A DNA stretch of 39,342 nucleotides from Anaerocolumna sp. (GTDB lineage: Bacteria > Bacillota > Clostridia > Lachnospirales > Lachnospiraceae). The stretch is from the NCBI GenBank assembly GCA_029239975.1, contig JARBTX010000038.1, forward strand, positions 1-39,342, written 5' to 3'. A program made the position numbers and the translations under genes. The notes beneath the pieces were generated by a model. The model had not been told where the DNA came from and made no database searches. It saw nothing but the letters and a program-made list of their open reading frames with translations. Positions 1 to 8,640 of this stretch are shown here, one piece after another (positions within the stretch are counted from its first letter, which is position 1; the number at the start of each line of letters is the position of its first letter).

Positions 1-513
1 GAACGTGGTGATAAAATCATTTTAAAAGGTGCTAATGGTATAGGAAAAACTACTCTTCTAAAGAGTATTATTGGACTAATCCCTTCTATAGAAGGTAAAG
101 TTACTCTTGGTGATTATTTATACCAAGGATACTTTGAACAAGAAATGACTGGCGCAAAGAATAATACTTGTATCGAAGAAATATGGCGAGAATTCCCAGG
201 ATATACTCAATATGAAGTACGTTCCGCACTTGCGAAATGTGGTTTAACTACAAAACACATTGAAAGTCAAGTTAGAGTATTAAGTGGTGGTGAGCAAGCA
301 AAAGTACGTCTTTGTAAGTTAATCAACCGTGAAACCAATATATTATTACTAGACGAACCAACCAACCACTTAGACGTGGATGCAAAAACAGAATTAAAGC
401 GTGCTCTTACTGAATATAAAGGAAGTATTCTTTTAATCTGCCATGAACCAGACTTTTATGAAGATTTTGCAACAAAAGTTTGGGATTGTTCCAACTGGTC
501 AACTAGAATATAG
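1..513 (+). CDS. ABC-F family ATPase, C-terminal part (cut by window edge)
   Basis: The reading frame is open from the first base, so only the second ATPase domain of a longer protein is present. Visible are a Walker A motif (GANGIGKT, about bases 31-54), the ABC signature LSGGEQ followed by AKVRL, Walker B LLLDEP with the NHLD D-loop, and a switch histidine (ICHEPDF). No membrane segment follows, and the tight signature/Walker B arrangement is that of ABC-F proteins. These bind the ribosome and act in translation or in target-protection antibiotic resistance; they are not transporters. The protein ends soon after the second ATPase domain without a long C-terminal extension. The first ATPase domain and linker, which decide the subfamily, lie outside the window, so the exact role is open. 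Confidence 0.85.
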   Translation, partial: ERGDKIILKGANGIGKTTLLKSIIGLIPSIEGKVTLGDYLYQGYFEQEMTGAKNNTCIEEIWREFPGYTQYEVRSALAKCGLTTKHIESQVRVLSGGEQAKVRLCKLINRETNILLLDEPTNHLDVDAKTELKRALTEYKGSILLICHEPDFYEDFATKVWDCSNWSTRI

Positions 514-514
514 C

Positions 515-553
515 AAAAAAACTCTTTTAGGTTTTCCTAAAAGAGTTTTTTTT
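515..553. terminator. bidirectional Rho-independent terminator
   Basis: A 10-bp stem (CTCTTTTAGG / CCTAAAAGAG, 522-531 with 536-545) with a TTTT loop is flanked by an A-tract on the left and a T-tract on the right. It therefore works in both directions. It lies between the convergent ABC-F gene and the gtrA-like end of the pilus operon. Confidence 0.9.
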
Positions 554-581
554 ACGGTTAAAATATTATATTATTCTATTT

Positions 582-1016
582 CTAAGCCAACTTTTTTTCA
601 TTAAAGATAAATACTTTACTAAAAAAGTAATTCAGAATGATTACGATTACAGCAAGGCTAGCTTTTACAATTAGATTATTCCAATTTAAGATATTTACGA
701 ATACATATAATCCAAGTTCTTCAACACCTAAAGAAAATAATCTAGCACCAAAAAATTTACTTACCTTTTCTAATTCTTGTTTTTTCTCACCCTTTTTTGA
801 CCTAAAAACCCATACATAATTAATAACATATGCAAATATTACTGCTATAATCCAAGCTATAACATTGGCAAAAAGATTTTCTATTCCTAATAGATTACAG
901 AAGACATAATATGAAATAAAGTTAACTATCGTAGTGAGTACTCCTGCAATAATATAAGTAATCGTCTCACGATTAACAAGTTTTGACCAAATTAGGTTAA
1001 ATTTATCTTTATTCAT
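582..1016 (-). CDS. GtrA-like four-helix membrane protein
   Basis: A 144-residue protein with four hydrophobic segments (about residues 17-37, 46-67, 90-110, 116-134). It has the GtrA-family pattern, including a conserved N-Y-x-W-V-F segment after helix 2 and an N-Y-F-x-S-K-x-F-I-F end. GtrA proteins are thought to translocate lipid-linked sugars or help glycosyltransferases modify cell-surface polymers. The start is supported by an AAGGAG ribosome-binding site. It lies 39 bp downstream of the giant DUF5057 gene in the same orientation and before the terminator at 515-553, so it is probably the last cistron of the pilus operon. A role in glycosylating pilins or the giant protein is inference. 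No glycosyltransferase gene is adjacent. Confidence 0.8.
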   Translation of the reverse strand: MNKDKFNLIWSKLVNRETITYIIAGVLTTIVNFISYYVFCNLLGIENLFANVIAWIIAVIFAYVINYVWVFRSKKGEKKQELEKVSKFFGARLFSLGVEELGLYVFVNILNWNNLIVKASLAVIVIILNYFFSKVFIFNEKKLA

Positions 1017-1055
1017 ATATGTCTCCTTAAATCATAAGTATTTAAATATTAATAT

Positions 1056-4000
1056 TTAATCTAAGTCAAATAAACTAAGACCAACTAATTCTACTTTAGC
1101 ACCACCACGTAAATTATCATCATTTCGTACTGATATAAACACTTTTTCAGTGCCGCTAACAGCAAAATTATCAAGTGGTAAATCAAAATAATATTCTTTA
1201 CCTGGCGTCAAATAAAAGGTTTTCGTTTCTCCTGCTACTGGTATTACATTGCTACCATTTACTGCTTTTATATCAAGATTTGCTAAAACTAAATTACCCA
1301 CCGAGTCATAGTAATATACAGTTGCTTTTAATGTGCTTGGTGGTAAGTTTGAGTCTTCTGCTATAAACGTAATTCTTTTCTTTTCAGTTGAAACAACCGG
1401 TAAATCAGAATCTTGATAAATATAATATTCTGTTGCACTTTTCTTAACTGCTTCTTCATTTAGAACTTCAACAGTTGGTGCAGTTACACCTGAACTATAA
1501 GATGCAATCATGGTATTTATAAATAATTTTACTTCATTTTCTTTATAAGGTGAAGTAGCACTCTTATCTATTAGCCCATCAATTGCAGAATGACCTACAC
1601 CAGTATACATTACATTCCCTTTGCTGTAAATATAATAATTATTTCTTACATCATTTGGAGATGCTGCATAAGGTCCTGTCGTATTGTTATTATCTAGACA
1701 ATACCATACTACAATTTCTGGATCTTCCATGTTTAATTGATAGTATTGAACATGGGTATTGGATATATTAAAATCATCCGGTATGTCATATGGATACGTC
1801 GTAATTTGACCTTTATTTACTTTACTTACATAACTAGTATGATAATTATTTATACTATTTCCATCCGTGATTGTATTTCCTGTGTTAAAAGGTGGATATG
1901 TTTTATTTGCATTGTAAATACCATCAATACCTTTTGAGTTACCAAATGCAACTAACACTCCGTAAGAAAGGCCTTGAATCTCAGGATAGGTTGTACCATT
2001 ATTGGTTAATTTACCATTTGCATAAAGATTTGAACTTTTTACTTTTGAAGGCATAGATGCAACATCATAAACTGTAGTATCTCCTGCTTTTGCTACGGCA
2101 CCAAATCGGTCCATACCTACTTTGCTTCTTAGGTATTGATTAAATCCGTATCCCCAGTTGGTTAAACCAGTTTGTAGATTATTAAACTCAGTAGTATCTA
2201 AGTTAACAAAGGATGTGGTATCGTGCGTAAATAGTACGCTTCTACCACTATCAATAAATGCTTGAATGTTATTTAATGCCCCATAATCATTATTAATATT
2301 AGTATAACAGTCACCAAATCCAAATATCAACATATCATATGACTTCTTTTCAGTACCATCCATATAAAAAAACTTATCGGTAGCTTCTGGTTTTGTTATA
2401 TCATAAGCATTGCCACTACCTTTATATAGATTTAAAAATGCAGTTACATTTATCGTTTTGATATCTACATCAAAATCATCCAAGTCTTTTGTATATTTAT
2501 AGAATAAACTAGTTTTACCTGTTGGAGGATTCATTAAACTTTGTAAATTCAAAGTTGAACTATCTGAAGTAACCTGTAAAATATGAATGGTTGTTTTTTG
2601 ACTTTCCAGTATCTTAAATGCAGTATATCCAATTTTGCTCGTTCTAATGCTGTTTTTTGTTGTGCTTTTAATTTCTAATTTCCAAGGAATTACACCAGCA
2701 TACTTTTTCGATAACGTTTTTGTTAACCGGATTGTTTCATTTGCTCTTGCTACGTCATTTGCAATCATTTCCTTATCAACAAATCTTCCATCCGCATTTA
2801 CATCCACATAAATCTTCCAACTATAAGTATCACTTGTAGCAGCGCCACTTGGTGGATTAATAGAGAACTCATAATGCAATGTTCTATCTTCGATTAACGT
2901 ATCTGGATTATTTACATCATATTCAATTGGTGCTGTTACTATGGATGCAGATAGTTTGTTCTTACTAAAACTCTCGGATAGTTTAGTCACGGATGAATAA
3001 TAATTTGTAGGAATTTTACCACCTGACATAACAGTAAGGTCATTTATATTAATTAATTCACTTTTTCCACTGTTTCCAGATAAAAATTGATATAAATAGG
3101 ATGAGTCATCAATTATATTGGTATTTCGATTATACAAATCACTTTGTAATAGAACAGGGTACCCTGCATCAATATATTCTTTTAACTCTTCTTTCTTTTT
3201 ATTTGTTATATCATTACCTGGATATCGATAAAAATCAGTTGTTCCTGTAATACTACTGATATAATTATATCCTTTAAATATATTAGCTTGATTATATGCT
3301 GTAGTATTGGATGAGAAATTTTTAATAAATTGATATGCTTTTACAATCGAACCAGTATCATTTTTTAAGATTCCTTTAAATGTATCAAATGCAACAACAC
3401 GGTCACCAACATGCAGATATACTAAACCATCTAACTTTGGATCATTGTATACGGTTTTACCGCTTACTGTATTGAATTTACCAATATTGGCTCCTATGTA
3501 AATTAGATCATAAGTATCATTTAAATCATCTATTTTACCAATAAATTCTGTTGTAATCTGCTGATCAATGGTTATAAGTCCTGCAAAGGATGGAACCATT
3601 TTTCTAATATCATCTACGGTTAATGTAAAATCATTACATGGCTCAATGTTTAATATTCGTATGGATTTCGTTATGTTTCCATTTGGTTTCTGATGTAATA
3701 TATAATCTACTGCTTCGCACGGAGTTGCAGTAGTTTTTGTTACCCCAGTTGTATTTTTCCCATTCAAGTAGCTAAAAAAGTCATTCATATTATCATAATT
3801 AGTAGCTCTGTTTTTATATACTTTTGTTGAAAAGAATACTTGAACAATACTGCTATCACCATTGTAAGAATAAGTATTTCTTTTCACAGTAGTATTATCC
3901 ATTCCAGAAATCCAGGATACATCATAGCCTACTTTACTTAAATAGGCCTTATATTCATCGGTAAACCACGTTGGAAATGTTCCATCTGGAAAAGCTGGTA

Positions 4001-5333
4001 CAAAGGTATACTCAGACCAATATAATCTTGCATCCTCATTAAACTTATCAAAATTAAAATATCCAGTTGTTTTTGATCCAATGGTTTTAGTCTGTATCCT
4101 TGCAGTAGCTGTTCCACCATTGGTATTCATGTAAAGGTTATATAGTTCCACTGGATTTCTCTGTCTTAACAATAAACACAACTTGTAAACATTATTTAAA
4201 TAGCTAGTTGAACTAGATGCTAATAGAGTTGTTACATTTTTTTTATCACCACTTGCTCCCTGCAAAAGTGTTATATCATATATAAAAGCTGCTGAATCAT
4301 CAACCACTCCGACTTTCATAAAAAGTTCCATTGTAGTTTGCCAGGTTAAGTCGTGGTCTCCAAAATTCCATTGCTTTCTATTTGGATCTGTTGATACACC
4401 AGATTTATCTCTACTGTATAGTTCCCATAGGGTAACAACTGCGTCACCAGCTTGCGCTTTCGGACTTATACTGATAAGGTCTGCATTGCCTATTAAGTCA
4501 ATCTCACCTTGGTTATTTGGCCCTGAAAGTACTTTATTATTTTTGCCGTTATCAGAAAGATCATAAAACTTGGAAAATTTATCTACATTATTATTTAGCT
4601 CTTCCGGTGTTATAGTAACAACTCGAACATGAAAATCATCTACTTGGTTGTCTGGTATTTCAAGAACTTTACGTTTAAAAGAATCAAGATTTAAAAATGC
4701 CCAATTATTGGATGGTTTCCAATACGATATCTCTAAGGTGTAGTTAGTAAACCATACTTGTTTTGCAGTATAATCTGTTATTTTACCCTGTGTATTAGAA
4801 GCACTAACCCAATTATAATATCCAGTACCCGTTTTGTTTTTTGTAAAGGTTTTTGATGCTTGTACTAAATCATATAATCCAGTTGGAGTGTCAAGCTTTT
4901 GAAAGTATCCAGTCTGCCCACTTTGAGTTGCATAATTCCAAGACCATCTGTTAGACCAATTGGAGTAAGCTAAATCAGTGGCTGATAGAACGTCTTTTTT
5001 AACAATATCAAACGAACCTTGTGCGAAAGCATTTACTTCACCCCAGAATGGCTTTTCATATGTAGATAAACTAATATCTACTGGTTCTTGTCCTTTTACT
5101 ATGTAACCAATTTGTCCCATACCTCTGTATGGTACAATTTCTAAAATGATAAAGGGATTTTCTTCTGTTCCTGTTTCAGCATTTGGGTTAAAATTATAAA
5201 ACTTAAGGTATTCATTTTCAGCGCCTTGAGCACCTACCCAATTTTTATATAACCCACTAAATAAAACTATCATGCTTACAATGATAACTGTGGATATGCA
5301 AGCAATTATCATTTTTTTTCGTTTTATCCTCAT
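1056..5333 (-). CDS. giant secreted DUF5057-type protein, candidate pilus tip/priming protein
   Basis: A 1,425-residue protein. Residues 8-29 form a signal or anchor helix, with a possible signal peptidase site near VGA (residue 35). Residues about 59-90 (NPFIILEIVP, then GQIGY and GQEP) match what I remember as the start of DUF5057. Two Rossmann or glutamine-amidotransferase-like segments are visible. One lies near residues 590-750 (YDLIYIGANIG, then GYPVLLQSDLYN). The other is near 920-1070 (TIHILQV, then YDMLIFGFGDCYTNI and SGRSVLFTHDT). Between them, residues 844-855 form an EF-hand-like loop. The last 130 residues look beta-rich and carry no LPXTG motif or C-terminal membrane helix. The gene follows four minor pilins with a good ribosome-binding site (AGGGGG), like pilY1 after fimU-pilVWX. 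The adhesin role is inferred from position and size only. Confidence 0.75.
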   Translation of the reverse strand: MRIKRKKMIIACISTVIIVSMIVLFSGLYKNWVGAQGAENEYLKFYNFNPNAETGTEENPFIILEIVPYRGMGQIGYIVKGQEPVDISLSTYEKPFWGEVNAFAQGSFDIVKKDVLSATDLAYSNWSNRWSWNYATQSGQTGYFQKLDTPTGLYDLVQASKTFTKNKTGTGYYNWVSASNTQGKITDYTAKQVWFTNYTLEISYWKPSNNWAFLNLDSFKRKVLEIPDNQVDDFHVRVVTITPEELNNNVDKFSKFYDLSDNGKNNKVLSGPNNQGEIDLIGNADLISISPKAQAGDAVVTLWELYSRDKSGVSTDPNRKQWNFGDHDLTWQTTMELFMKVGVVDDSAAFIYDITLLQGASGDKKNVTTLLASSSTSYLNNVYKLCLLLRQRNPVELYNLYMNTNGGTATARIQTKTIGSKTTGYFNFDKFNEDARLYWSEYTFVPAFPDGTFPTWFTDEYKAYLSKVGYDVSWISGMDNTTVKRNTYSYNGDSSIVQVFFSTKVYKNRATNYDNMNDFFSYLNGKNTTGVTKTTATPCEAVDYILHQKPNGNITKSIRILNIEPCNDFTLTVDDIRKMVPSFAGLITIDQQITTEFIGKIDDLNDTYDLIYIGANIGKFNTVSGKTVYNDPKLDGLVYLHVGDRVVAFDTFKGILKNDTGSIVKAYQFIKNFSSNTTAYNQANIFKGYNYISSITGTTDFYRYPGNDITNKKKEELKEYIDAGYPVLLQSDLYNRNTNIIDDSSYLYQFLSGNSGKSELININDLTVMSGGKIPTNYYSSVTKLSESFSKNKLSASIVTAPIEYDVNNPDTLIEDRTLHYEFSINPPSGAATSDTYSWKIYVDVNADGRFVDKEMIANDVARANETIRLTKTLSKKYAGVIPWKLEIKSTTKNSIRTSKIGYTAFKILESQKTTIHILQVTSDSSTLNLQSLMNPPTGKTSLFYKYTKDLDDFDVDIKTINVTAFLNLYKGSGNAYDITKPEATDKFFYMDGTEKKSYDMLIFGFGDCYTNINNDYGALNNIQAFIDSGRSVLFTHDTTSFVNLDTTEFNNLQTGLTNWGYGFNQYLRSKVGMDRFGAVAKAGDTTVYDVASMPSKVKSSNLYANGKLTNNGTTYPEIQGLSYGVLVAFGNSKGIDGIYNANKTYPPFNTGNTITDGNSINNYHTSYVSKVNKGQITTYPYDIPDDFNISNTHVQYYQLNMEDPEIVVWYCLDNNNTTGPYAASPNDVRNNYYIYSKGNVMYTGVGHSAIDGLIDKSATSPYKENEVKLFINTMIASYSSGVTAPTVEVLNEEAVKKSATEYYIYQDSDLPVVSTEKKRITFIAEDSNLPPSTLKATVYYYDSVGNLVLANLDIKAVNGSNVIPVAGETKTFYLTPGKEYYFDLPLDNFAVSGTEKVFISVRNDDNLRGGAKVELVGLSLFDLD

Positions 5334-5386
5334 ATTATTCCCCCTATCGTAATTAATCTAGGCAATTGCAAAACTTTGAAGTTAAC

Positions 5387-5872
5387 TTAATCTTCTGGAT
5401 TTATAACTTCATTTCTAAGTACTACCTTACTAGACATTGCATAAGTACTTTTTCCTTGTTCCAAGCTTAATTTTACAAGAATCGTATTATCTGTAGTTAA
5501 ATTAGATGTATCAACATAAAAATCACTAACATATTCACCTAAGATACTTTTAGTACCAACATCTGTTAATGTTTGCTTTCTAAAATACAATTTATCAATT
5601 TCATACGTAATTTCATATGTGATTCCAGATTGGTAGATAATTAATTTTTTATCTACCTGATTAAACTTCACATAATTGGCTTCAATTAATAGATCATCAA
5701 GCTGATTTAGGATAAACTGTGCTTCTGTTTGAAGGTTTACAGCTTCTTTTTCTTTTTTATAACTGTTAGAACCAGTAATCATAAAAGACAAGATTGCACC
5801 TAAAACAATTGTTATTATAGTAATTGATACAATTAATTCAATTAATGTTAAACCATCATCATTTTTTATCAC
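5387..5872 (-). CDS. minor pilin/pseudopilin, GTG start
   Basis: A 161-residue prepilin-like protein. The leader is MIKNDDG, followed by LTLIEL and a hydrophobic helix: the class III signal peptide cut by the prepilin peptidase, with Glu5 kept and Leu instead of Phe at +1. I chose the GTG at 5870-5872 because AGGGAG lies six bases upstream. An upstream in-frame ATG at 5899 would place that ribosome-binding site inside the gene and lengthen the leader to 16 residues. The rest (coiled N-terminal stalk, then a beta-rich head with repeated YEITYEID) resembles PilW/ComGF/GspJ-like minor pilins, but I cannot fix the class. It sits between another minor pilin and the giant protein. Confidence 0.8.
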   Translation of the reverse strand: MIKNDDGLTLIELIVSITIITIVLGAILSFMITGSNSYKKEKEAVNLQTEAQFILNQLDDLLIEANYVKFNQVDKKLIIYQSGITYEITYEIDKLYFRKQTLTDVGTKSILGEYVSDFYVDTSNLTTDNTILVKLSLEQGKSTYAMSSKVVLRNEVINPED

Positions 5873-5921
5873 ACGTATCTCCCTACTTGCATGAAACAAA
5901 ATTTCATCATTCTTTAAATAT

Positions 5922-6437
5922 TTAGTCGTAATATATTTTTCCAGTTTCTTTTATCATCCGAATGGTTTTCTCATTATATGCAGTATTACGTACTGTAATA
6001 GTTGAATAATCGGATTCAAAAGCTCCTGTACTTCGGTTAAAATATATTAAGATATAATTGGTATTATCTAAAATTGTTTCCAAATCACTAGGTAAATCCG
6101 TATTTTTTTTATATGATATCACAATACCTCTATTACCTATCTTCGTTGATTTCGTTAAAGCATCTAACTGTAATTTATTTAAGCTGTTACTGCTACTGCT
6201 ATATAAATAATAATTTCTATCACTTGTATTTTTATAAATATATAAATAGGTTTTATCAACTTTACTCATCGTTTCAATTCGAGTGTTTATTATCTCGTTA
6301 TATATAAGGCTGGAAGTTTTTGATACATTAACACCTTGTAAGGAATTCATTGTTAGATAAGCTCCAGTTCCTATAATACATATTAATGCTATCACTATAA
6401 TCAGTTCAACGAGAGTGATTCCATTATTATCCTTCAT
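5922..6437 (-). CDS. minor pilin/pseudopilin (GspH/FimT-like)
   Basis: A 171-residue prepilin-like protein with a very short leader, MKDNNG, before ITLVEL and a long hydrophobic helix (residues 7-27). Glu5 of the mature protein is kept, and the first mature residue is Ile, not the usual Phe. Length, the early beta-rich part (YLYIYKNTS, NYYLY) and the late segment IVISYKK resemble the GspH/FimT group, which primes pilus assembly at the tip. The exact class is uncertain. A strong AGGGGG ribosome-binding site precedes the ATG. It lies 30 bp after the GspK/PilX-like gene and 49 bp before the next pseudopilin, inside the minor-pilin cassette. Confidence 0.8.
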   Translation of the reverse strand: MKDNNGITLVELIIVIALICIIGTGAYLTMNSLQGVNVSKTSSLIYNEIINTRIETMSKVDKTYLYIYKNTSDRNYYLYSSSSNSLNKLQLDALTKSTKIGNRGIVISYKKNTDLPSDLETILDNTNYILIYFNRSTGAFESDYSTITVRNTAYNEKTIRMIKETGKIYYD

Positions 6438-6467
6438 ATTTTGTCCCCCTGAACAGTCATCAATTCA

Positions 6468-8639
6468 TTAATACTCATTCTTCTTCCAGTTTTCATAAGT
6501 GATTAATGCTGGTATATCTACATTACCTGTAGAATCTGTAGTTCCACCTGCATCCCCTAAAGTCAGTTTATAATCTCTGAAATACTTATTAATTCCATCT
6601 ATATTAAGATTAAAAATATCAGTTAAATTACTTCTAGAATTAATTTTAACATCAGTTCCATATATCGTAATGATACCTCCTGAAAGAATCATACCAGAGT
6701 AATCAGCACTTACCGTTACATCCCCGGTTGCTACTACGATACCCGATTGGTCAACCGTAATATCATATGTATTTTTGTCTTTGTTATCTACAAATACAAC
6801 CTTATCTTCTCCCACTGTTATAGTTTTTTCTTTGTAATCTTTGCCTTCTGCTCTAGTAAAAGATGGATCATTTAATGCATCGGCTTTTAGCTTGTCTATA
6901 TCAATAATTGAGTTAAATAGCGAGTTTTCATCTGCAACGTCTATGTCTACTAATGAGTCGACTAATTTTTGTTGCATAGCTAGATACTTTTCTTTTAACA
7001 TCTGAGATTGATTTATTACAGATGGATCAAGTGCATCTGGATTTTGTGTATTAGTTTTAATCTTAGCACCATCAGCTGCATTATATGTTACAAGGTTTCC
7101 AACGAGCCTTAAACTTGCATCAGATAGTGTAATACTATCTACATAGGAGCCAATTCGGCGATTCATATCATAATTTGATTCACTTGTATTATGTGTTTCA
7201 AAATACTTTTTAAAATACTCATTTGCTTTTTGTTCAGACTTAAAGTCTAAATAATAATATACCATGTTTTGTGATGTGATTGGATTTTGATAGAATATCT
7301 TACTATACCCTTTTTCGGTTTCACTTGTATTTACATAGTCTCTTATATTTATTTCTGATGTAGTTGGTAACGAATAATCAACCTCCGTACCTGACCTCAT
7401 TATTTCATATTCTTCCCAGGTTACAGGATTATGCCCAACACTCATATACTCCTTAGGAACCAGATAAGCTACTTGATTTCCTTTTACTGCTAAAGATTCA
7501 CCTGTTAAAATGTTTTCCCCGTTGGTATAGGATGTCCCAGAAGCACTAAAACCTAAACCTTTTGTTGCAACGTATGCCCTACCTGCTAACATAAGTTTAC
7601 TTAACCCGCTAAAATCAAGAACCGCATTGGCAGCATTAACGATAACTGCACTGCTATTATCAGATATATCACCATTTCCAAAACCGTAATATTCACCTTG
7701 TAAAGTAATGGTACTTTTTTTAGCATTTAAATTTAAATCATCTGCAATATAACAGATTCCATTTATCATAATTTTAGTCTCATTGGTTGAAACAGCTACA
7801 TTTGTGGTAGCAATATTCTGAGCCCATAGTTTGGCATTTTCAATCTTTATACTTGCAGCATTTCCCACATCCAGATTTCCTCGTGTTACAACATTATCTG
7901 CATAAATTTCTATATAAGTTCCACTATTACTAAGGACAATACCATCTTTACCCGCATAAATATTACCATTTATTAATTTACCAGCAGCACTATCTTGTAC
8001 TAATAACTTGTTATCAGCAATTAATGCATATTCAGCATAAGCTGGGTAAATACCAAGTAATGATGTATTAAAGTTCATATCAGGAGTCGTAATTTTTATA
8101 TCCGTTTTAATAGAACTAGTAAAGGTTCCATCACCATCTGTATAATCAACTACTACATTTTTTAAGATCAAGTAGTTATTTGCTGTGTCTTTTTCTATGG
8201 TTGAAATTCCTGGTTTATATATTATCTGAGCATTCGCTGATCTGATTAATGAGTCCAATAATTTATATTGATAATTAACGCCTTGTGTTGCATCTGCTAA
8301 TAACTTATCATTTAAATTATTGTATAATCCAGTAATAAATGTTTCTTTAAATAATTCGTCTCTCTCTCCATCATTAAGACTTGTGTATTTCATTAATACA
8401 GTCTCATATGCTATTTCAAGATGTTTGGCAGTAATCTCTGATAATCCTACCTTTATTTCATCTAACGCGGATTCAGCAGAGTAAAAACTATTTTTGGCAT
8501 ATCGATCTACCTTTTTCATAGTTGCATTTTTAGCAGTGACTGTCAGAATTAACGTTCCAAGAAGCGCAACAAAAGCTAGAGAAATCAATACAAGTACTAA
8601 AGTAAATCCTTGGTTATTCGAAGACAAACTTTTTTTCAT
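6468..8639 (-). CDS. large PilX/GspK-like minor pilin with beta-rich passenger
   Basis: A 723-residue protein starting MKKSLSSNNQG, then FTLVLVLISL and a hydrophobic helix. This is a prepilin signal in which mature Glu5 is replaced by Leu, as is typical for GspK/PilX tip subunits. The ATG at 8637-8639 is chosen because AAAGGAG lies at the right distance, inside the last codons of the upstream gene. The upstream in-frame ATG at 8660 lacks such a site. After a helical stalk (about 35-130) comes a long beta-rich region (about 225-380: repeated short N/G/S-I-x-I units such as IYAGKDGIVLSNSG and NLDVGNAASIKIENA), suggesting a beta-solenoid. A second such segment lies at about 640-690. This is far longer than GspK or PilX, so a surface-binding role is possible. 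There is one base between the upstream stop and this start, indicating translational coupling. Confidence 0.75.
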   Translation of the reverse strand: MKKSLSSNNQGFTLVLVLISLAFVALLGTLILTVTAKNATMKKVDRYAKNSFYSAESALDEIKVGLSEITAKHLEIAYETVLMKYTSLNDGERDELFKETFITGLYNNLNDKLLADATQGVNYQYKLLDSLIRSANAQIIYKPGISTIEKDTANNYLILKNVVVDYTDGDGTFTSSIKTDIKITTPDMNFNTSLLGIYPAYAEYALIADNKLLVQDSAAGKLINGNIYAGKDGIVLSNSGTYIEIYADNVVTRGNLDVGNAASIKIENAKLWAQNIATTNVAVSTNETKIMINGICYIADDLNLNAKKSTITLQGEYYGFGNGDISDNSSAVIVNAANAVLDFSGLSKLMLAGRAYVATKGLGFSASGTSYTNGENILTGESLAVKGNQVAYLVPKEYMSVGHNPVTWEEYEIMRSGTEVDYSLPTTSEINIRDYVNTSETEKGYSKIFYQNPITSQNMVYYYLDFKSEQKANEYFKKYFETHNTSESNYDMNRRIGSYVDSITLSDASLRLVGNLVTYNAADGAKIKTNTQNPDALDPSVINQSQMLKEKYLAMQQKLVDSLVDIDVADENSLFNSIIDIDKLKADALNDPSFTRAEGKDYKEKTITVGEDKVVFVDNKDKNTYDITVDQSGIVVATGDVTVSADYSGMILSGGIITIYGTDVKINSRSNLTDIFNLNIDGINKYFRDYKLTLGDAGGTTDSTGNVDIPALITYENWKKNEY

Positions 8640-8640
8640 A

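Noticed and set aside
1056..5333. Sortase-anchored surface protein
   Set aside because: No LPXTG-like motif, C-terminal membrane helix or basic tail; the chain ends in a beta-rich segment.
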